Source: Shewanella hafniensis
GTDB taxonomy: Bacteria; Pseudomonadota; Gammaproteobacteria; Enterobacterales; Shewanellaceae
Length of the DNA: 49,908 bases
Direction of reading: 5' to 3'
Assembly (NCBI RefSeq): GCF_019655335.1
Contig: NZ_BPFD01000029.1
Location: forward strand, 1 to 49,908
The notes beneath the pieces are model-generated. The model saw nothing but the letters and a program-made list of their open reading frames with translations, searched no databases and was not told where the DNA came from. Each line of letters opens with the position of its first letter. Within the stretch, counting starts at the first letter, position 1. A program made the position numbers and the translations under genes. Of this stretch, positions 38,319-47,149 are shown piece by piece.

Positions 38319-40751
38319 ATGCAAGTTGAATCCACACTCTTTAGTCATCCCAAGTATTGGGCTACAGGCGACAGCACTGCGCCTTTCTTACCTATGTCCC
38401 GCAAGGAGATGGATAAGCTTGGCTGGGATAGCTGTGACATTATCATAGTCACAGGCGACGCTTATGTGGATCACCCAAGCTTTGGCATGGCGGTGATCGG
38501 CCGTATGTTAGAGGCCCAAGGTTACCGAGTCGGTATTATTTCCCAGCCCGATTGGTCGAGCAAAGACGCCTTTATGCAATTGGGCCGCCCGAACCTGTTT
38601 TTTGGCGTCACCGCCGGCAACATGGATTCGATGATCAACCGTTACACCGCTGACCGTCGTTTACGTTCTGACGATGCTTATACTGCGGGAGATATTGGCG
38701 GTAAGCGCCCAGATCGCGCTGTGACTGTGTACACCCAGCGCTGTAAAGAAGCCTTTAAAGATGTGCCGGTGATCATTGGCGGTATTGAAGCCAGTTTGCG
38801 CCGCATCGCCCATTACGATTATTGGTCGGACAAAGTGCGCCGCAGTGTGATTTTCGATGCCAAGGCCGACATTCTGATGTATGGCAACGCCGAGCGTCCT
38901 TTAGTTGAAGTGGCACGCCGCTTAGCTGCTGGCGAACCCATTAGCTCGTTGCATGATGTGCGTGGCACAGCTGTTATCCGTAAAGAGCCGCTGCCCGAAT
39001 GGCGTGGTATGGACTCGCGCAAGATTGACCAACTGCACAAGATAGAGCCGCTGCCGAACCCTTACGGCGCCGATGATGTGGGTTGTGCTAACTTGTCTGG
39101 CCCGTCGGATGTGAAGATATTCGATAACGAAGCCCCTAAGCCAATTAGCGTTCAACCGCCTAAACCTAAGCCATGGGATAAAACCTATGTGCTGCTGCCA
39201 GCGTTTGAAAAAGTCTCCGAAGACAAATATTTATATGCCCATGCTTCACGGATTTTGCACCAAGAGCAAAACCCAGGTTGTGCCCGTGCGTTATTCCAAC
39301 CCCATGGCGATCGCGCCGTTTGGGTGAATCCGCCCGCATGGCCGCTTAATACCGATGAGATGGATGCGGTATTCGATTTGCCCTATCAGCGTATTCCTCA
39401 TCCTATCTATGGCAAGGAAAAAATCCCTGCCTATGACATGATCAAGACGTCTATCAACATCATGCGTGGCTGCTTTGGTGGCTGTTCTTTCTGCTCGATT
39501 ACCGAGCATGAAGGCCGAATCATTCAGAGTCGTTCACAAGAGTCGATTGTTAAAGAAATCAAAGATATTCAGGAAAAAGTGCCCGGCTTTACTGGGGTGA
39601 TTTCCGATTTAGGCGGCCCAACCGCCAACATGTATCGTTTAGGTTGTACCAGCGAAAAGGCCGAAAAAACCTGTCGTCGTTTATCCTGTGTGTTTCCATC
39701 GATTTGCGGCCACTTAGGCACAGATCATAAACACACTATCGACCTGTATCGCGCGGCGCGTGCCGTACCTGGCATTAAGAAAGTATTGATCGCCTCTGGC
39801 GTGCGTTACGACTTGGCGATCGAAGATCCGGCTTATGTTAAAGAGTTAGTGCAGCACCATGTGGGCGGCTACTTAAAAATCGCCCCTGAGCATACCGAAG
39901 AAGGTCCGCTCAGCAAGATGATGAAACCCGGCATGGGCGCCTACGATAAGTTTAAAGAATTGTTCGACAAGTTTTCTAAGGAAGCGGGCAAAGAGCAGTT
40001 CCTGATCCCTTACTTTATTTCAGCGCATCCGGGCACGACCGACGAAGACATGGTGAACTTAGCGCTGTGGTTGAAGGAGCGTAAGTTCAAGCTCGACCAA
40101 GTGCAGAACTTCTATCCGTCACCGATGGCGAATGCGACCACGATTTATCATACCGAGTTAAACTCGCTGAAAAACGTCAAGCACACCAGCGAAGTGGTCT
40201 CTGTGCCGAAGAAAGGGCGTCAACGTCGCTTGCATAAAGCATTGCTGCGTTATCACGATCCTGCGGGTTGGCCATTAATCCGTGAAGGCTTAACCGCCAT
40301 GGGGCGTGAAGACTTGATCGGTAATAGTCCACATCAGTTAGTGCCGCCAGAAGGTCGAAATGAGCGCGGACCTAAGTGGATGAAAGATGCCAACCAAGGC
40401 CAAAAAGCTTTTACGCGCTTCTCGGGTAATCAATTTGATGACCGCAAGGGCGATGGCAAATCTAAAGGTGCGGCTCAAGCTGGTACTGAACCAAAACCGG
40501 CCGCTAAAGGTGGAAAACCCGCCGCGAATGGCGCTAAGCCTGCCGGTTCTAAGCCAGCGGGAGCTAAACCAACTGGCGCTAAACCCAGCGGAGTCCATTC
40601 GAGCCGCCCTGGAGCGAAAGCGCCTTTCGGCCAGTCTGGTTTTAAGGCCAGCGGTACTCAAGCTAAAAGCGGTGCTAAAGGCGGAAGTCCATCAAAGAGT
40701 GGTGGTAAACCTGCAGGTAAACCCGCTCAGGGTCGCCAACAGGCTAAGTAA
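38319..40751 (+). CDS. YgiQ-family radical SAM protein
   Basis: The 810-residue protein has an N-terminal B12-binding-like domain (DUF4070/YgiQ-N, about 30-300). The radical SAM core follows, with [12 protein letters not shown] giving the CX3CX2C cluster ligands Cys385, Cys389 and Cys392, then [12 protein letters not shown] and a TIM-barrel region. [17 protein letters not shown] (about 630) closes the conserved part. The last about 130 residues are a basic low-complexity tail of Ala/Lys/Pro/Gly with repeated GAKPxG-like units. E. coli YgiQ has 739 residues. The reaction is unknown. It starts at ATG 38319 without a strong ribosome binding site. Confidence 0.9.
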   Translation: MQVESTLFSHPKYWATGDSTAPFLPMSRKEMDKLGWDSCDIIIVTGDAYVDHPSFGMAVIGRMLEAQGYRVGIISQPDWSSKDAFMQLGRPNLFFGVTAGNMDSMINRYTADRRLRSDDAYTAGDIGGKRPDRAVTVYTQRCKEAFKDVPVIIGGIEASLRRIAHYDYWSDKVRRSVIFDAKADILMYGNAERPLVEVARRLAAGEPISSLHDVRGTAVIRKEPLPEWRGMDSRKIDQLHKIEPLPNPYGADDVGCANLSGPSDVKIFDNEAPKPISVQPPKPKPWDKTYVLLPAFEKVSEDKYLYAHASRILHQEQNPGCARALFQPHGDRAVWVNPPAWPLNTDEMDAVFDLPYQRIPHPIYGKEKIPAYDMIKTSINIMRGCFGGCSFCSITEHEGRIIQSRSQESIVKEIKDIQEKVPGFTGVISDLGGPTANMYRLGCTSEKAEKTCRRLSCVFPSICGHLGTDHKHTIDLYRAARAVPGIKKVLIASGVRYDLAIEDPAYVKELVQHHVGGYLKIAPEHTEEGPLSKMMKPGMGAYDKFKELFDKFSKEAGKEQFLIPYFISAHPGTTDEDMVNLALWLKERKFKLDQVQNFYPSPMANATTIYHTELNSLKNVKHTSEVVSVPKKGRQRRLHKALLRYHDPAGWPLIREGLTAMGREDLIGNSPHQLVPPEGRNERGPKWMKDANQGQKAFTRFSGNQFDDRKGDGKSKGAAQAGTEPKPAAKGGKPAANGAKPAGSKPAGAKPTGAKPSGVHSSRPGAKAPFGQSGFKASGTQAKSGAKGGSPSKSGGKPAGKPAQGRQQAK

Positions 40752-40782
40752 TCACTTTTAGCCATCACAAATAATGTGCAAA

Positions 40783-40812
40783 GGCCGCTCCAGACATAAG
40801 TATGGAGCGGCC
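40783..40812 (+). terminator. Terminator-like hairpin after ygiQ-type gene
   Basis: GGCCGCTCCA and TGGAGCGGCC form a perfect 10-bp stem around a 10-base loop, 31 bp after the stop. The T run is missing on the plus strand; on the minus strand TTT follows. Confidence 0.55.
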
Positions 40813-40972
40813 TAGCTAGTAAGATCACCCCGCTAAAAGCGTCCTAACTGGTATCACAGGGCGAACTATTATAAGATCTCTGTCTGATGCTTATGTCTAC
40901 TATTTGTTTATATTCGATATTTTAGCTATACATCTCACCAATCCCACGGCTTGTTAACTAACATTAGATACT

Positions 40973-41971
40973 ATGAATAAAAAGCGTAGACCCAGTCTTC
41001 AAGATGTTGCCGATCAAGTTGGGGTCACCAAAATGACGGTGAGCCGCTATTTAAAAAATCCAACAAGGGTGGCGCAAAGCACCCAAGAAAAGATAGCTAT
41101 CGCGCTAGAAACCTTAGGTTATATCCCTAATCGTGCGCCGGAAATTTTGGCGCAAGCAACTAGTCGCGCCATTGGCGTATTGGTGCCTTCGTTAACCAAC
41201 CAAGTATTTGCTGAAGTATTACGCGGTATCGAGAATGTGGCTGGTCAGCGCGGTTATCAAACTATGCTAGCTCACTACGGATATCAGCCCGAATTAGAAG
41301 AGGAGCGGGTGGCATCACTGCTCTCTTACAATATCGATGGCTTACTTTTATCTGAAAGTTACCACACACCGCGTACCGTGCGAATGATTGAAACGGCGGG
41401 CATTCCTGTTATCGAAATGATGGATAGCGTGTCGCCTTCGATTCAACAGTGTGTGGGTTTTGATAACACAGCGGCCGCATGCGAAATGGTTAAGGCCATG
41501 ATTGAAAAAGGCTATCGCCACATTGCTTACTTAGGCGCGCGCATGGATATTCGCACTCAGCTTAAGATGCGAGGCTACGAGTTAGCGATGCAGCAAGCCA
41601 AGCTCACACCTTTGGCTATGACCACCAATGAGGCTTCGTCGTTTTCCTTGGGGGCGTCGTTATTGCAACAAACCTTAGCGAAATATCCCTATGTGGATAG
41701 CTTTTTTTGCACCAACGATGATTTAGCGGCGGGGGTGATATTTGAGTGCCAAAGACAAGGCATTAAGATCCCTGAACAAATTGGCGTTGCAGGGTTTCAT
41801 GGCCATGATATCGGCCAATCTATGACGCCAAAATTGGCGAGCATTATTACCCCGAGAAAAGAGATTGGTCGAATGGCTGCCACTGAGCTATTAGACAGGT
41901 TAAATGGCAAAGAGAGAGCAGAATCGGTTATCGATCTGGGCTATCGTATTGATTTAGGGGAAACATTGTAG
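40973..41971 (+). CDS. gntR: LacI-family gluconate repressor GntR
   Basis: The 332-residue protein has a LacI-type helix-turn-helix (about residues 7-32, LQDVADQVGVTKMTVSRYL) and hinge helix. A periplasmic-binding-like effector domain follows, with IGVLVPSLTNQVFAEVLRG and DNTAAACEMVKAMI. It resembles E. coli GntR, which is released from DNA by gluconate. Its neighbours are a gluconate permease and kinase, and GntR-type operators lie between those two (43411-43440), so the assignment is well supported. There is no clear ribosome binding site. It is convergent with the permease gene. Confidence 0.9.
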   Translation: MNKKRRPSLQDVADQVGVTKMTVSRYLKNPTRVAQSTQEKIAIALETLGYIPNRAPEILAQATSRAIGVLVPSLTNQVFAEVLRGIENVAGQRGYQTMLAHYGYQPELEEERVASLLSYNIDGLLLSESYHTPRTVRMIETAGIPVIEMMDSVSPSIQQCVGFDNTAAACEMVKAMIEKGYRHIAYLGARMDIRTQLKMRGYELAMQQAKLTPLAMTTNEASSFSLGASLLQQTLAKYPYVDSFFCTNDDLAAGVIFECQRQGIKIPEQIGVAGFHGHDIGQSMTPKLASIITPRKEIGRMAATELLDRLNGKERAESVIDLGYRIDLGETL

Positions 41972-42024
41972 ACTTCCCCTCGGTCTTTCGCTTAACGGCT
42001 AATGCTTGTCATCACAGGCTAGCG

Positions 42025-43368
42025 TTAAAGAAACGCAGAGATAATAACTGCTACTATGCCGCCCGTCGTACCAATAATGGTTTCCATCACAGTCCAGGTT
42101 TGCAGCGTTTGTTTTTCTGATAATCCAAGAAAACGGTTAGCGAGCCAGAAGCCTGAGTCATTGACGTGCGAGAGCACAATCGAACCACCGCCAATGGCAA
42201 TCGTAATTGCCGCCAATTGAGCACCATCTAAGTTTAGTGGTTCAAGTATCGGGATGATAAGGCCGCAAGCCGTTAACATGGCCACGGTTGCCGACCCTTG
42301 GATCACGCGCACTGAAGCCGACAAAATAAATGCCAGTATCACAATCGGTAATCCTGAACCTGCCAGCATATTCCCTAACGCATCGCCGACACCTGAATCA
42401 ATCAGCACTTGCTTGAACACGCCGCCAGCACCAGTGACGAGAATAATGACCCCAGCAGGTTGGAGCGCACAGCTACAGATTTCCATGATGCGCTCATTGG
42501 GAATGTTACGTCTCACGCCTAGCACATAGAATGCGATTAAACAGGCCAGCAAAATGGCAGTAAAGGGATGACCAATCAAGGCGAGCCAGTTATGCAGATC
42601 GGATTTTTCATCAATAAAGCGCGACACAACGGTTTTTAAACCGATAAGCAGCAGTGGGAACACCACAATACTGATTGATAGCGCGAATGAGGGGATAGGT
42701 CCGCCTTCTCGTTCGCCTTTTTCTTGCTGCTCGTGGGCGGGTAGATCAACATGGACTTTTTGCGAGATGAGGCTGGCAAAGAGTGGGCCGCCTAGAATCA
42801 TAGCCGGAATCGATGCCAATAGACCGAAGACGATCATGTAGCCGAAGTCAGCATTGAGCTGGGAAGCGACCAAAATAGGCCCAGGTGCGGGGATAAGAAA
42901 CGCCTGACAGGTGGCAATACCCGCGAGCAGTGAAATACCAATTTTAACGACGCTGCCACCCCCTTTACGAACCACAGCAAAGGCGATGCCAATCAGTAGC
43001 ACCACAGCAACGTCGAAGAAGAGGGGGAGCGCACAGATAAAGCCAGTAAAAGTCATGGCCCAGTGGGCTTTGTCGTTACCAAATTTATTCAGCAGTGTAT
43101 GGGCTATCTGATCTAGCGCGCCAGTCTCTTCCATTACCCGGCCAAACATGGCTCCCAAAGCGACCACTACCGCCACAAAGCCCAGTGTTCCCCCCATACC
43201 CTGTTGAATAGTATTAGTGATATCGGCTGGGTTCATGCCAGAGAAAAGGCCGGCAATGATTGACACCAGTATTAGTGATACCACCGCATGTAATCTCACT
43301 TTCATCACTAAGAACAGTAGCAGGGCGATTGAACCCAGCGCTGTCAGAATCAATGACATATCAGACAT
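42025..43368 (-). CDS. gntU: Gluconate:H+ permease (GntP family, GntU-like)
   Basis: The 447-residue inner-membrane protein has about 12-14 helices. Segments such as GMGGTLGFVAVVVALGAMFG, LQPAGVIILVTGAGGVFKQ and SHVNDSGFWL are characteristic of the GntP family. By eye it is closest to E. coli GntU (low-affinity gluconate transport), but GntT or other paralogues cannot be excluded. It is divergent from gluconokinase, with tandem GntR-type operators in between. The start at 43368 is conventional; ATG 43359 is an alternative. Confidence 0.9.
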   Translation of the reverse strand: MSDMSLILTALGSIALLLFLVMKVRLHAVVSLILVSIIAGLFSGMNPADITNTIQQGMGGTLGFVAVVVALGAMFGRVMEETGALDQIAHTLLNKFGNDKAHWAMTFTGFICALPLFFDVAVVLLIGIAFAVVRKGGGSVVKIGISLLAGIATCQAFLIPAPGPILVASQLNADFGYMIVFGLLASIPAMILGGPLFASLISQKVHVDLPAHEQQEKGEREGGPIPSFALSISIVVFPLLLIGLKTVVSRFIDEKSDLHNWLALIGHPFTAILLACLIAFYVLGVRRNIPNERIMEICSCALQPAGVIILVTGAGGVFKQVLIDSGVGDALGNMLAGSGLPIVILAFILSASVRVIQGSATVAMLTACGLIIPILEPLNLDGAQLAAITIAIGGGSIVLSHVNDSGFWLANRFLGLSEKQTLQTWTVMETIIGTTGGIVAVIISAFL

Positions 43369-43410
43369 AAGAGGACTTTTCCTTGTTAGTTAAGTTGTCC
43401 ACATTTTTGT

Positions 43411-43440
43411 AGGTTACCGGTAACATGTTACCCGTAATAT
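43411..43440. promoter_or_regulatory. Tandem GntR-type operators
   Basis: Two sites lie end to end. AGGTTACCGGTAACAT contains the perfect 12-bp palindrome GTTACCGGTAAC (43413-43424). ATGTTACCCGTAATAT (43425-43440) closely resembles the E. coli GntR site core ATGTTACCCGTA. They occupy the divergent gntU/gntK promoter region, so one repressor could shut off both directions until gluconate is present. Confidence 0.75.
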
Positions 43441-43489
43441 GGTAGAGTGGGAAGTGACTAAATTCGAGAATGGGCTTGAGGTTAACAAA

Positions 43490-44014
43490 GTGACTGAGAG
43501 AAAAAAAGGCAATAGCTATGTGTTCATGGGCGTCTCTAGTTGTGGCAAATCTTCGATAGGTGCCGCGGTTGCAAACGCGTTAGAGACGAAATTTATTGAT
43601 GGTGATGATCTGCATCCTAGAGCCAATATCATCAAGATGAAATCTGGCTCACCGCTCAATGACAGCGATCGGGCACCTTGGCTTGAGCGCATCAACGATG
43701 CTGTGTATAGCATTGAACAAAAAGGTGAACAGGGGGTGATTGTCTGCTCTGCGCTACGTCGCCAATATCGTGACTTGATCCGTCAGAACAACAGTAAGCT
43801 GGTGTTTATTCATCTGTACGGAGATTTTGAATTAGTCAAAGAGCGCATGTTTGCCAGAAAAGCCCACTTCATGCCGATTGAACTACTCAAGAGTCAGTTC
43901 GACACGCTGGAGATGCCTGCAACCGATGAAGCTGACGTTATCCAAGTGAGCATAGACGGTACTTTTGAAGAGGTGGTACAGCGCTGTATCAATGCGATAA
44001 ATGGCGAAGCCTAG
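43490..44014 (+). CDS. gntK: Gluconokinase
   Basis: The enzyme phosphorylates gluconate to 6-phosphogluconate with ATP. The P-loop is GVSSCGKSS, then DGDDLHPRANI and PLNDSDRAPWL bind gluconate, and CSALRRQYRDLIR and QFDTLEMP follow, as in E. coli GntK. An ATG at 43439 would give 191 residues but lies inside the operator and has no ribosome binding site. GTG at 43490 has GAGG at 8-base spacing and gives 174 residues, like E. coli (175), so I chose it. It is divergent from the permease. Confidence 0.92.
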   Translation: MTERKKGNSYVFMGVSSCGKSSIGAAVANALETKFIDGDDLHPRANIIKMKSGSPLNDSDRAPWLERINDAVYSIEQKGEQGVIVCSALRRQYRDLIRQNNSKLVFIHLYGDFELVKERMFARKAHFMPIELLKSQFDTLEMPATDEADVIQVSIDGTFEEVVQRCINAINGEA

Positions 44015-44464
44015 GCAAGTCATTGGCTCTTAAAGCTAGGCTTGTCTGCTTTATCAATCTGTTGCAGATTAGTCCTTAACGCGAAGGGGAGCTGAACGAC
44101 AGTCGTCGGGATTTAAAGTACCGCTGAAGATCGTAGCAAACGTGGATCTGGCAGTTCTTTATTGAAAAAAGCCACTCCAGAAACTGACTTGGAGTGGCGT
44201 AGAGATAATGGTAAGCCTGCGGTACCATCCAATGAGTGTTACGGCGAGCGTTGTAGACGGAACGTGCGCCGCACCTCAGCCTCAAATAAGCCCACGCATA
44301 TGAGCGATGACGCGAGCTGCCTGTCCTGCAAAACATGGTTCAATTCAACATGTGACTAAAACAGCCACTTAAGACTGTTATTCAAAACAGTCCTGCTATA
44401 TACGACCAAGGAATGTCAAAGTCGAATAAGTGCTGTCGTCACCTTGGCTAGATTTCCTTAAGCT
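44015..44464. other. Hairpin-rich intergenic region, possible small RNA
   Basis: This 450-bp gap between gntK and the porin gene has no gene I can support. It has at least seven short perfect inverted repeats: AAGCCTAG/CTAGGCTT (44007-44043), AATCTG/CAGATT (44056-44070), ACGACAGTCGT (44096-44106), GCCACTCCA/TGGAGTGGC (44171-44198), ATGGTA/TACCAT (about 44208-44228), GACTGTT/AACAGTC (44373-44392) and CCAAGG/CCTTGG. One has a six-base T tract on the minus strand, as an intrinsic terminator would. No known RNA family was recognised. Confidence 0.4.
44164..44198 (-). terminator. Intrinsic terminator on the minus strand
   Basis: On the minus strand GCCACTCCA pairs with TGGAGTGGC (9 bp, 10-base loop) and is followed directly by TTTTTT. 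It lies 267 bp downstream of the porin stop, so it ends either a long porin 3' UTR or a separate minus-strand RNA. Confidence 0.7.
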
Positions 44465-45619
44465 TTAAAAGAAGTAGTTAATCCCGACTGCGAAGCTGTT
44501 GTCTTCCTGCGCTTCAAGCGCGGCATCATCCATATCACTGAAATCTAACTTCATTTCAGCAAACATCACAGTATCCTTGCTATAGCGATAGTGCAGACCC
44601 AGCATGGCAAATTGGCGGGTCCAATTACCTTGAATAGGTGTAGTTGCATCTGTGTCTAAATCTAAATAACTGAGCACGAGCATAGGCACAAAACCGTTGT
44701 CGAATTGATAGGCCGTCATCAGCTCGGCACCAGTGGCGTCGTAGAGATCGCCGTTGACCAGTTCATTGCTTTTGCTTTGATGAGCATTAAAACCCACATA
44801 GAGACCGCTGGCTTCGCGTCCTTCGGCATAGTGATAGTAGTCACCGTACATGGCACCAATGCCAATAATTTCATTGGTTTCGTCGACTTGAGTATTAGCT
44901 AGGTGGCCTTCAAAATCACCGCGGTTAAAGCCTGCGAGCAGCTTGAATTTTTCGGTTGCTGAATAGATGATACTGGCACCGTAACTGCTGTCGAAACTCA
45001 GCTCAGAGTTACTCATTTCGCTGCCGTCATCATTTTTTAAGCTGACATCGCCATTGGTTTTGGCGGCATATTGCAGGGCAATTTGCACTGGGCCGACACT
45101 ATTGCGGTAAATAAAGGCGGAGTCGGCACGGCCAGTACCTGTGAGGCCGCCATCGCCAAAGGTGTAAGCGCCAACGCTGTAACCTGCGAAAACGTTAGGT
45201 AAATCTGTGGTGCCGGCAACATCGTAATAGGCGCCCCATTGTTTACCAAAGCTCAAACTCCCCCAGACATCGTGGGACATGCCGACATAACCTAAGCGGT
45301 TATAGAGAAAATCATCGGTTTTTTCGGCGGCGAGTTTGCCTCCTTGCATCACTAGACCATCGTCGCTGGAGACCATATTGATCCCCCATTCCGTGGTAGC
45401 AAAGGCGGTCCAGCCATTTCTTTCGCTGCGCTCGAAACTAAATCTGAGGCGTGATGAGTCGTCGATAACTGAAGTATCGTGGCTGTCATTTAATGCTGCA
45501 AACCCTAACCAACCCGTTAAATCTAAGGTGTTTTTTTGATCTTTATAGAGTTCAACCGCCTGACTGCTGGTGGCCGTTAATAGCATAGGTAACACTAAAG
45601 CGAGACAAGTCTTATTCAT
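44465..45619 (-). CDS. Outer-membrane porin (OmpC/Porin_4-like)
   Basis: The 384-residue protein has a signal peptide MNKTCLALVLPMLLTATSSQA (about 1-21). The beta-barrel starts VELYKDQKNTLDLTGWLG, includes LGYVGMSHDVWGSLSFGKQWG (the conserved porin loop-3 neighbourhood), and ends in aromatic NYFF, as in Gram-negative trimeric porins. It probably lets small solutes cross the outer membrane; selectivity is unknown. The start at 45619 has GGGGGA just upstream; TTG at 45640 is rejected. It lies downstream of potE, same strand, with a 12-bp hairpin between. Confidence 0.85.
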   Translation of the reverse strand: MNKTCLALVLPMLLTATSSQAVELYKDQKNTLDLTGWLGFAALNDSHDTSVIDDSSRLRFSFERSERNGWTAFATTEWGINMVSSDDGLVMQGGKLAAEKTDDFLYNRLGYVGMSHDVWGSLSFGKQWGAYYDVAGTTDLPNVFAGYSVGAYTFGDGGLTGTGRADSAFIYRNSVGPVQIALQYAAKTNGDVSLKNDDGSEMSNSELSFDSSYGASIIYSATEKFKLLAGFNRGDFEGHLANTQVDETNEIIGIGAMYGDYYHYAEGREASGLYVGFNAHQSKSNELVNGDLYDATGAELMTAYQFDNGFVPMLVLSYLDLDTDATTPIQGNWTRQFAMLGLHYRYSKDTVMFAEMKLDFSDMDDAALEAQEDNSFAVGINYFF

Positions 45620-45651
45620 AAATCCCCCGACAATGAGCAAGTATTCTCCAG

Positions 45652-45678
45652 GGGATCATAGGCTTGGCCTATGATCCC
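45652..45678. repeat. Perfect 12-bp hairpin between potE and porin genes
   Basis: GGGATCATAGGC and GCCTATGATCCC pair around TTG. Each arm holds one GATC Dam site. It lies 33 bp before the porin ATG and 66 bp after the potE stop. There is no T run, so it may be a 5' UTR stem, an operator or a processing site. Confidence 0.75.
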
Positions 45679-45743
45679 TGAGTTATCGTTAGTCTTGATG
45701 TGGATGTTGGTATTAATTGTTTTCGATCATGCGTTAGCCATAT

Positions 45744-47063
45744 TTAGGCTGGACGTGTGTCGGCAACAGGCGCTTGGTTTGAGATTACGCCGAAAATAGT
45801 CCAACCGAAGAAGGTGGCCATGGCGCCAAGCATTACTGCGGTTTCGCCTGAGCTATACAGGGCATAGAAGCTATATAAAGCACCGATCACGGCAATTACG
45901 TTAGCAATACGGGCCTTATGGGCAGGCACTTTAAGTTGTTTTTGCATTACCCCAAGGGCTGCCATCGACAGTATGTAAGGCACAATATTGGTGACAACGG
46001 CGAGGTTCACTAAGGCTTCGAATTGCTTACTTAGCGATGGACTAATAGTCATTAATGAAAGGACGGTTTGGATAGAAACAATAATTGTCATGCCCCAAAT
46101 TGGCGCATCGGCTTTGCTGACTTTAGAGAAGATTTTAGGGAAGAATCCTTCATCGGCAGAGGCTTTAAACACTTGGGCAATAGTGAACTGCCAACCTAAA
46201 AGTGAGCCAGTACAAGAGATAATGGCACAGGCCATCACGATTTTACCGACCACAGGATTAAACATTTGCGCGAAGGCTAAACCGAAGGGCGCATTCGACA
46301 TGGCAAGTTCAGCGTTTGGTACGATACCTGCAATCACGTTAGTAGAGACGATATAAATCACCGCCGCACCTAAGGTACCGCCCATCACAGCGATAGGGAC
46401 GTTTTTCTCTGGATTATCGACGGCTTCTGAGTTGGCGCAGGCCGATTCTAGACCGAGGAACGCCCATAAAGTCATTGCGATAGAACCGCCTAACGCTTTG
46501 AAGAATGGCATATCATGCGGGTTCCATGCGCCTTTGTAGAGGTCGATGTCGAACCAGAACCAACCAATTAACGACACGCCAATCACGGGCAGAATGATCC
46601 CCCATACAGTCACGCTACTCACACGGCCCGTGATGCGAGCACCGCCAAAGTTGGCAACGGTTGCTAGCCAAAGTACGCCAATGGTCGCAAGACAAATTGC
46701 CATAGGGCTTAAGTTGACTTCGAGCAATACGGCGGCATAACCCACAGCCGAGATCGCAATCGCAACGTTGGCGATGAGCAGCGAGACGGCATAGGTATAG
46801 TTGGCCATAAAGTTGCCTGAGCGGCCGAAAGCATATTCAGCATATCCGCCCATACCGCCGGATTTCTTACTGAACATACCGCACTTGGCAAAAGCAAACG
46901 CGAGGGCTGTAGAACCCGCCGCTGTGACTAGCCAAGATAAAATTGAAATGGTACCGACTTGAGCGAGTTGGGTTGGCAGCATAATAATGCCTGAGCCCAT
47001 CATGTTGACTATGGTGATAATCGTTAATTGGATTACACCAATTTTATTTGCTGATTTACTCAT
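45744..47063 (-). CDS. potE: Putrescine-ornithine antiporter PotE
   Basis: This APC-family inner-membrane transporter exchanges external ornithine for putrescine. It has 439 residues, equal to E. coli PotE, and about 12 helices. MGSGIIMLPTQLAQVGT (helix 1 breaker with GSGIIM), KSGGMGGYAEYAFG, ESACANSEAVDNPEKNVPIA and TISPSLSKQF are nearly the E. coli sequence. It follows speF by 86 bp, and a hairpin in that gap may adjust expression. AGG lies before the ATG within a small stem (ACCT/AGGT). The cadaverine-lysine transporter CadB is a relative, but the speF link favours PotE. Confidence 0.95.
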   Translation of the reverse strand: MSKSANKIGVIQLTIITIVNMMGSGIIMLPTQLAQVGTISILSWLVTAAGSTALAFAFAKCGMFSKKSGGMGGYAEYAFGRSGNFMANYTYAVSLLIANVAIAISAVGYAAVLLEVNLSPMAICLATIGVLWLATVANFGGARITGRVSSVTVWGIILPVIGVSLIGWFWFDIDLYKGAWNPHDMPFFKALGGSIAMTLWAFLGLESACANSEAVDNPEKNVPIAVMGGTLGAAVIYIVSTNVIAGIVPNAELAMSNAPFGLAFAQMFNPVVGKIVMACAIISCTGSLLGWQFTIAQVFKASADEGFFPKIFSKVSKADAPIWGMTIIVSIQTVLSLMTISPSLSKQFEALVNLAVVTNIVPYILSMAALGVMQKQLKVPAHKARIANVIAVIGALYSFYALYSSGETAVMLGAMATFFGWTIFGVISNQAPVADTRPA

Positions 47064-47107
47064 ATTAATAACCTAATTTAGGTGACTTATTATAGGAGGT
47101 TTGAAAT

Positions 47108-47142
47108 TGACTGCAGAGCGGGGTTAATTAACTCTGCAGTCA
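47108..47142 (-). repeat. Inverted repeat between speF and potE
   Basis: TGACTGCAGAG and CTCTGCAGTCA form an 11-bp perfect stem around 13 bases in the speF-potE gap, just after the speF stop. The lack of a T run suggests a stabilising or partial-attenuation hairpin rather than a full terminator. Confidence 0.65.
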
Positions 47143-47149
47143 GTCTTCA

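Noticed and set aside
40387..40761. 124-residue frame inside the YgiQ tail
   Set aside because: It is a frame-shifted reading of the repetitive tail and has no independent support.
40783..44198. Similar hairpins (G-C-C-x-C-T-C-C-A stems) flanking the gnt region as a mobile unit
   Set aside because: The two stems share only a short motif and different loops. Ordinary terminators explain them, and no target duplication is visible.
44076..44336. 86-residue minus-strand and 65-residue plus-strand frames between gntK and porin
   Set aside because: No ribosome binding sites, odd composition and no family. The region is better explained by hairpins.
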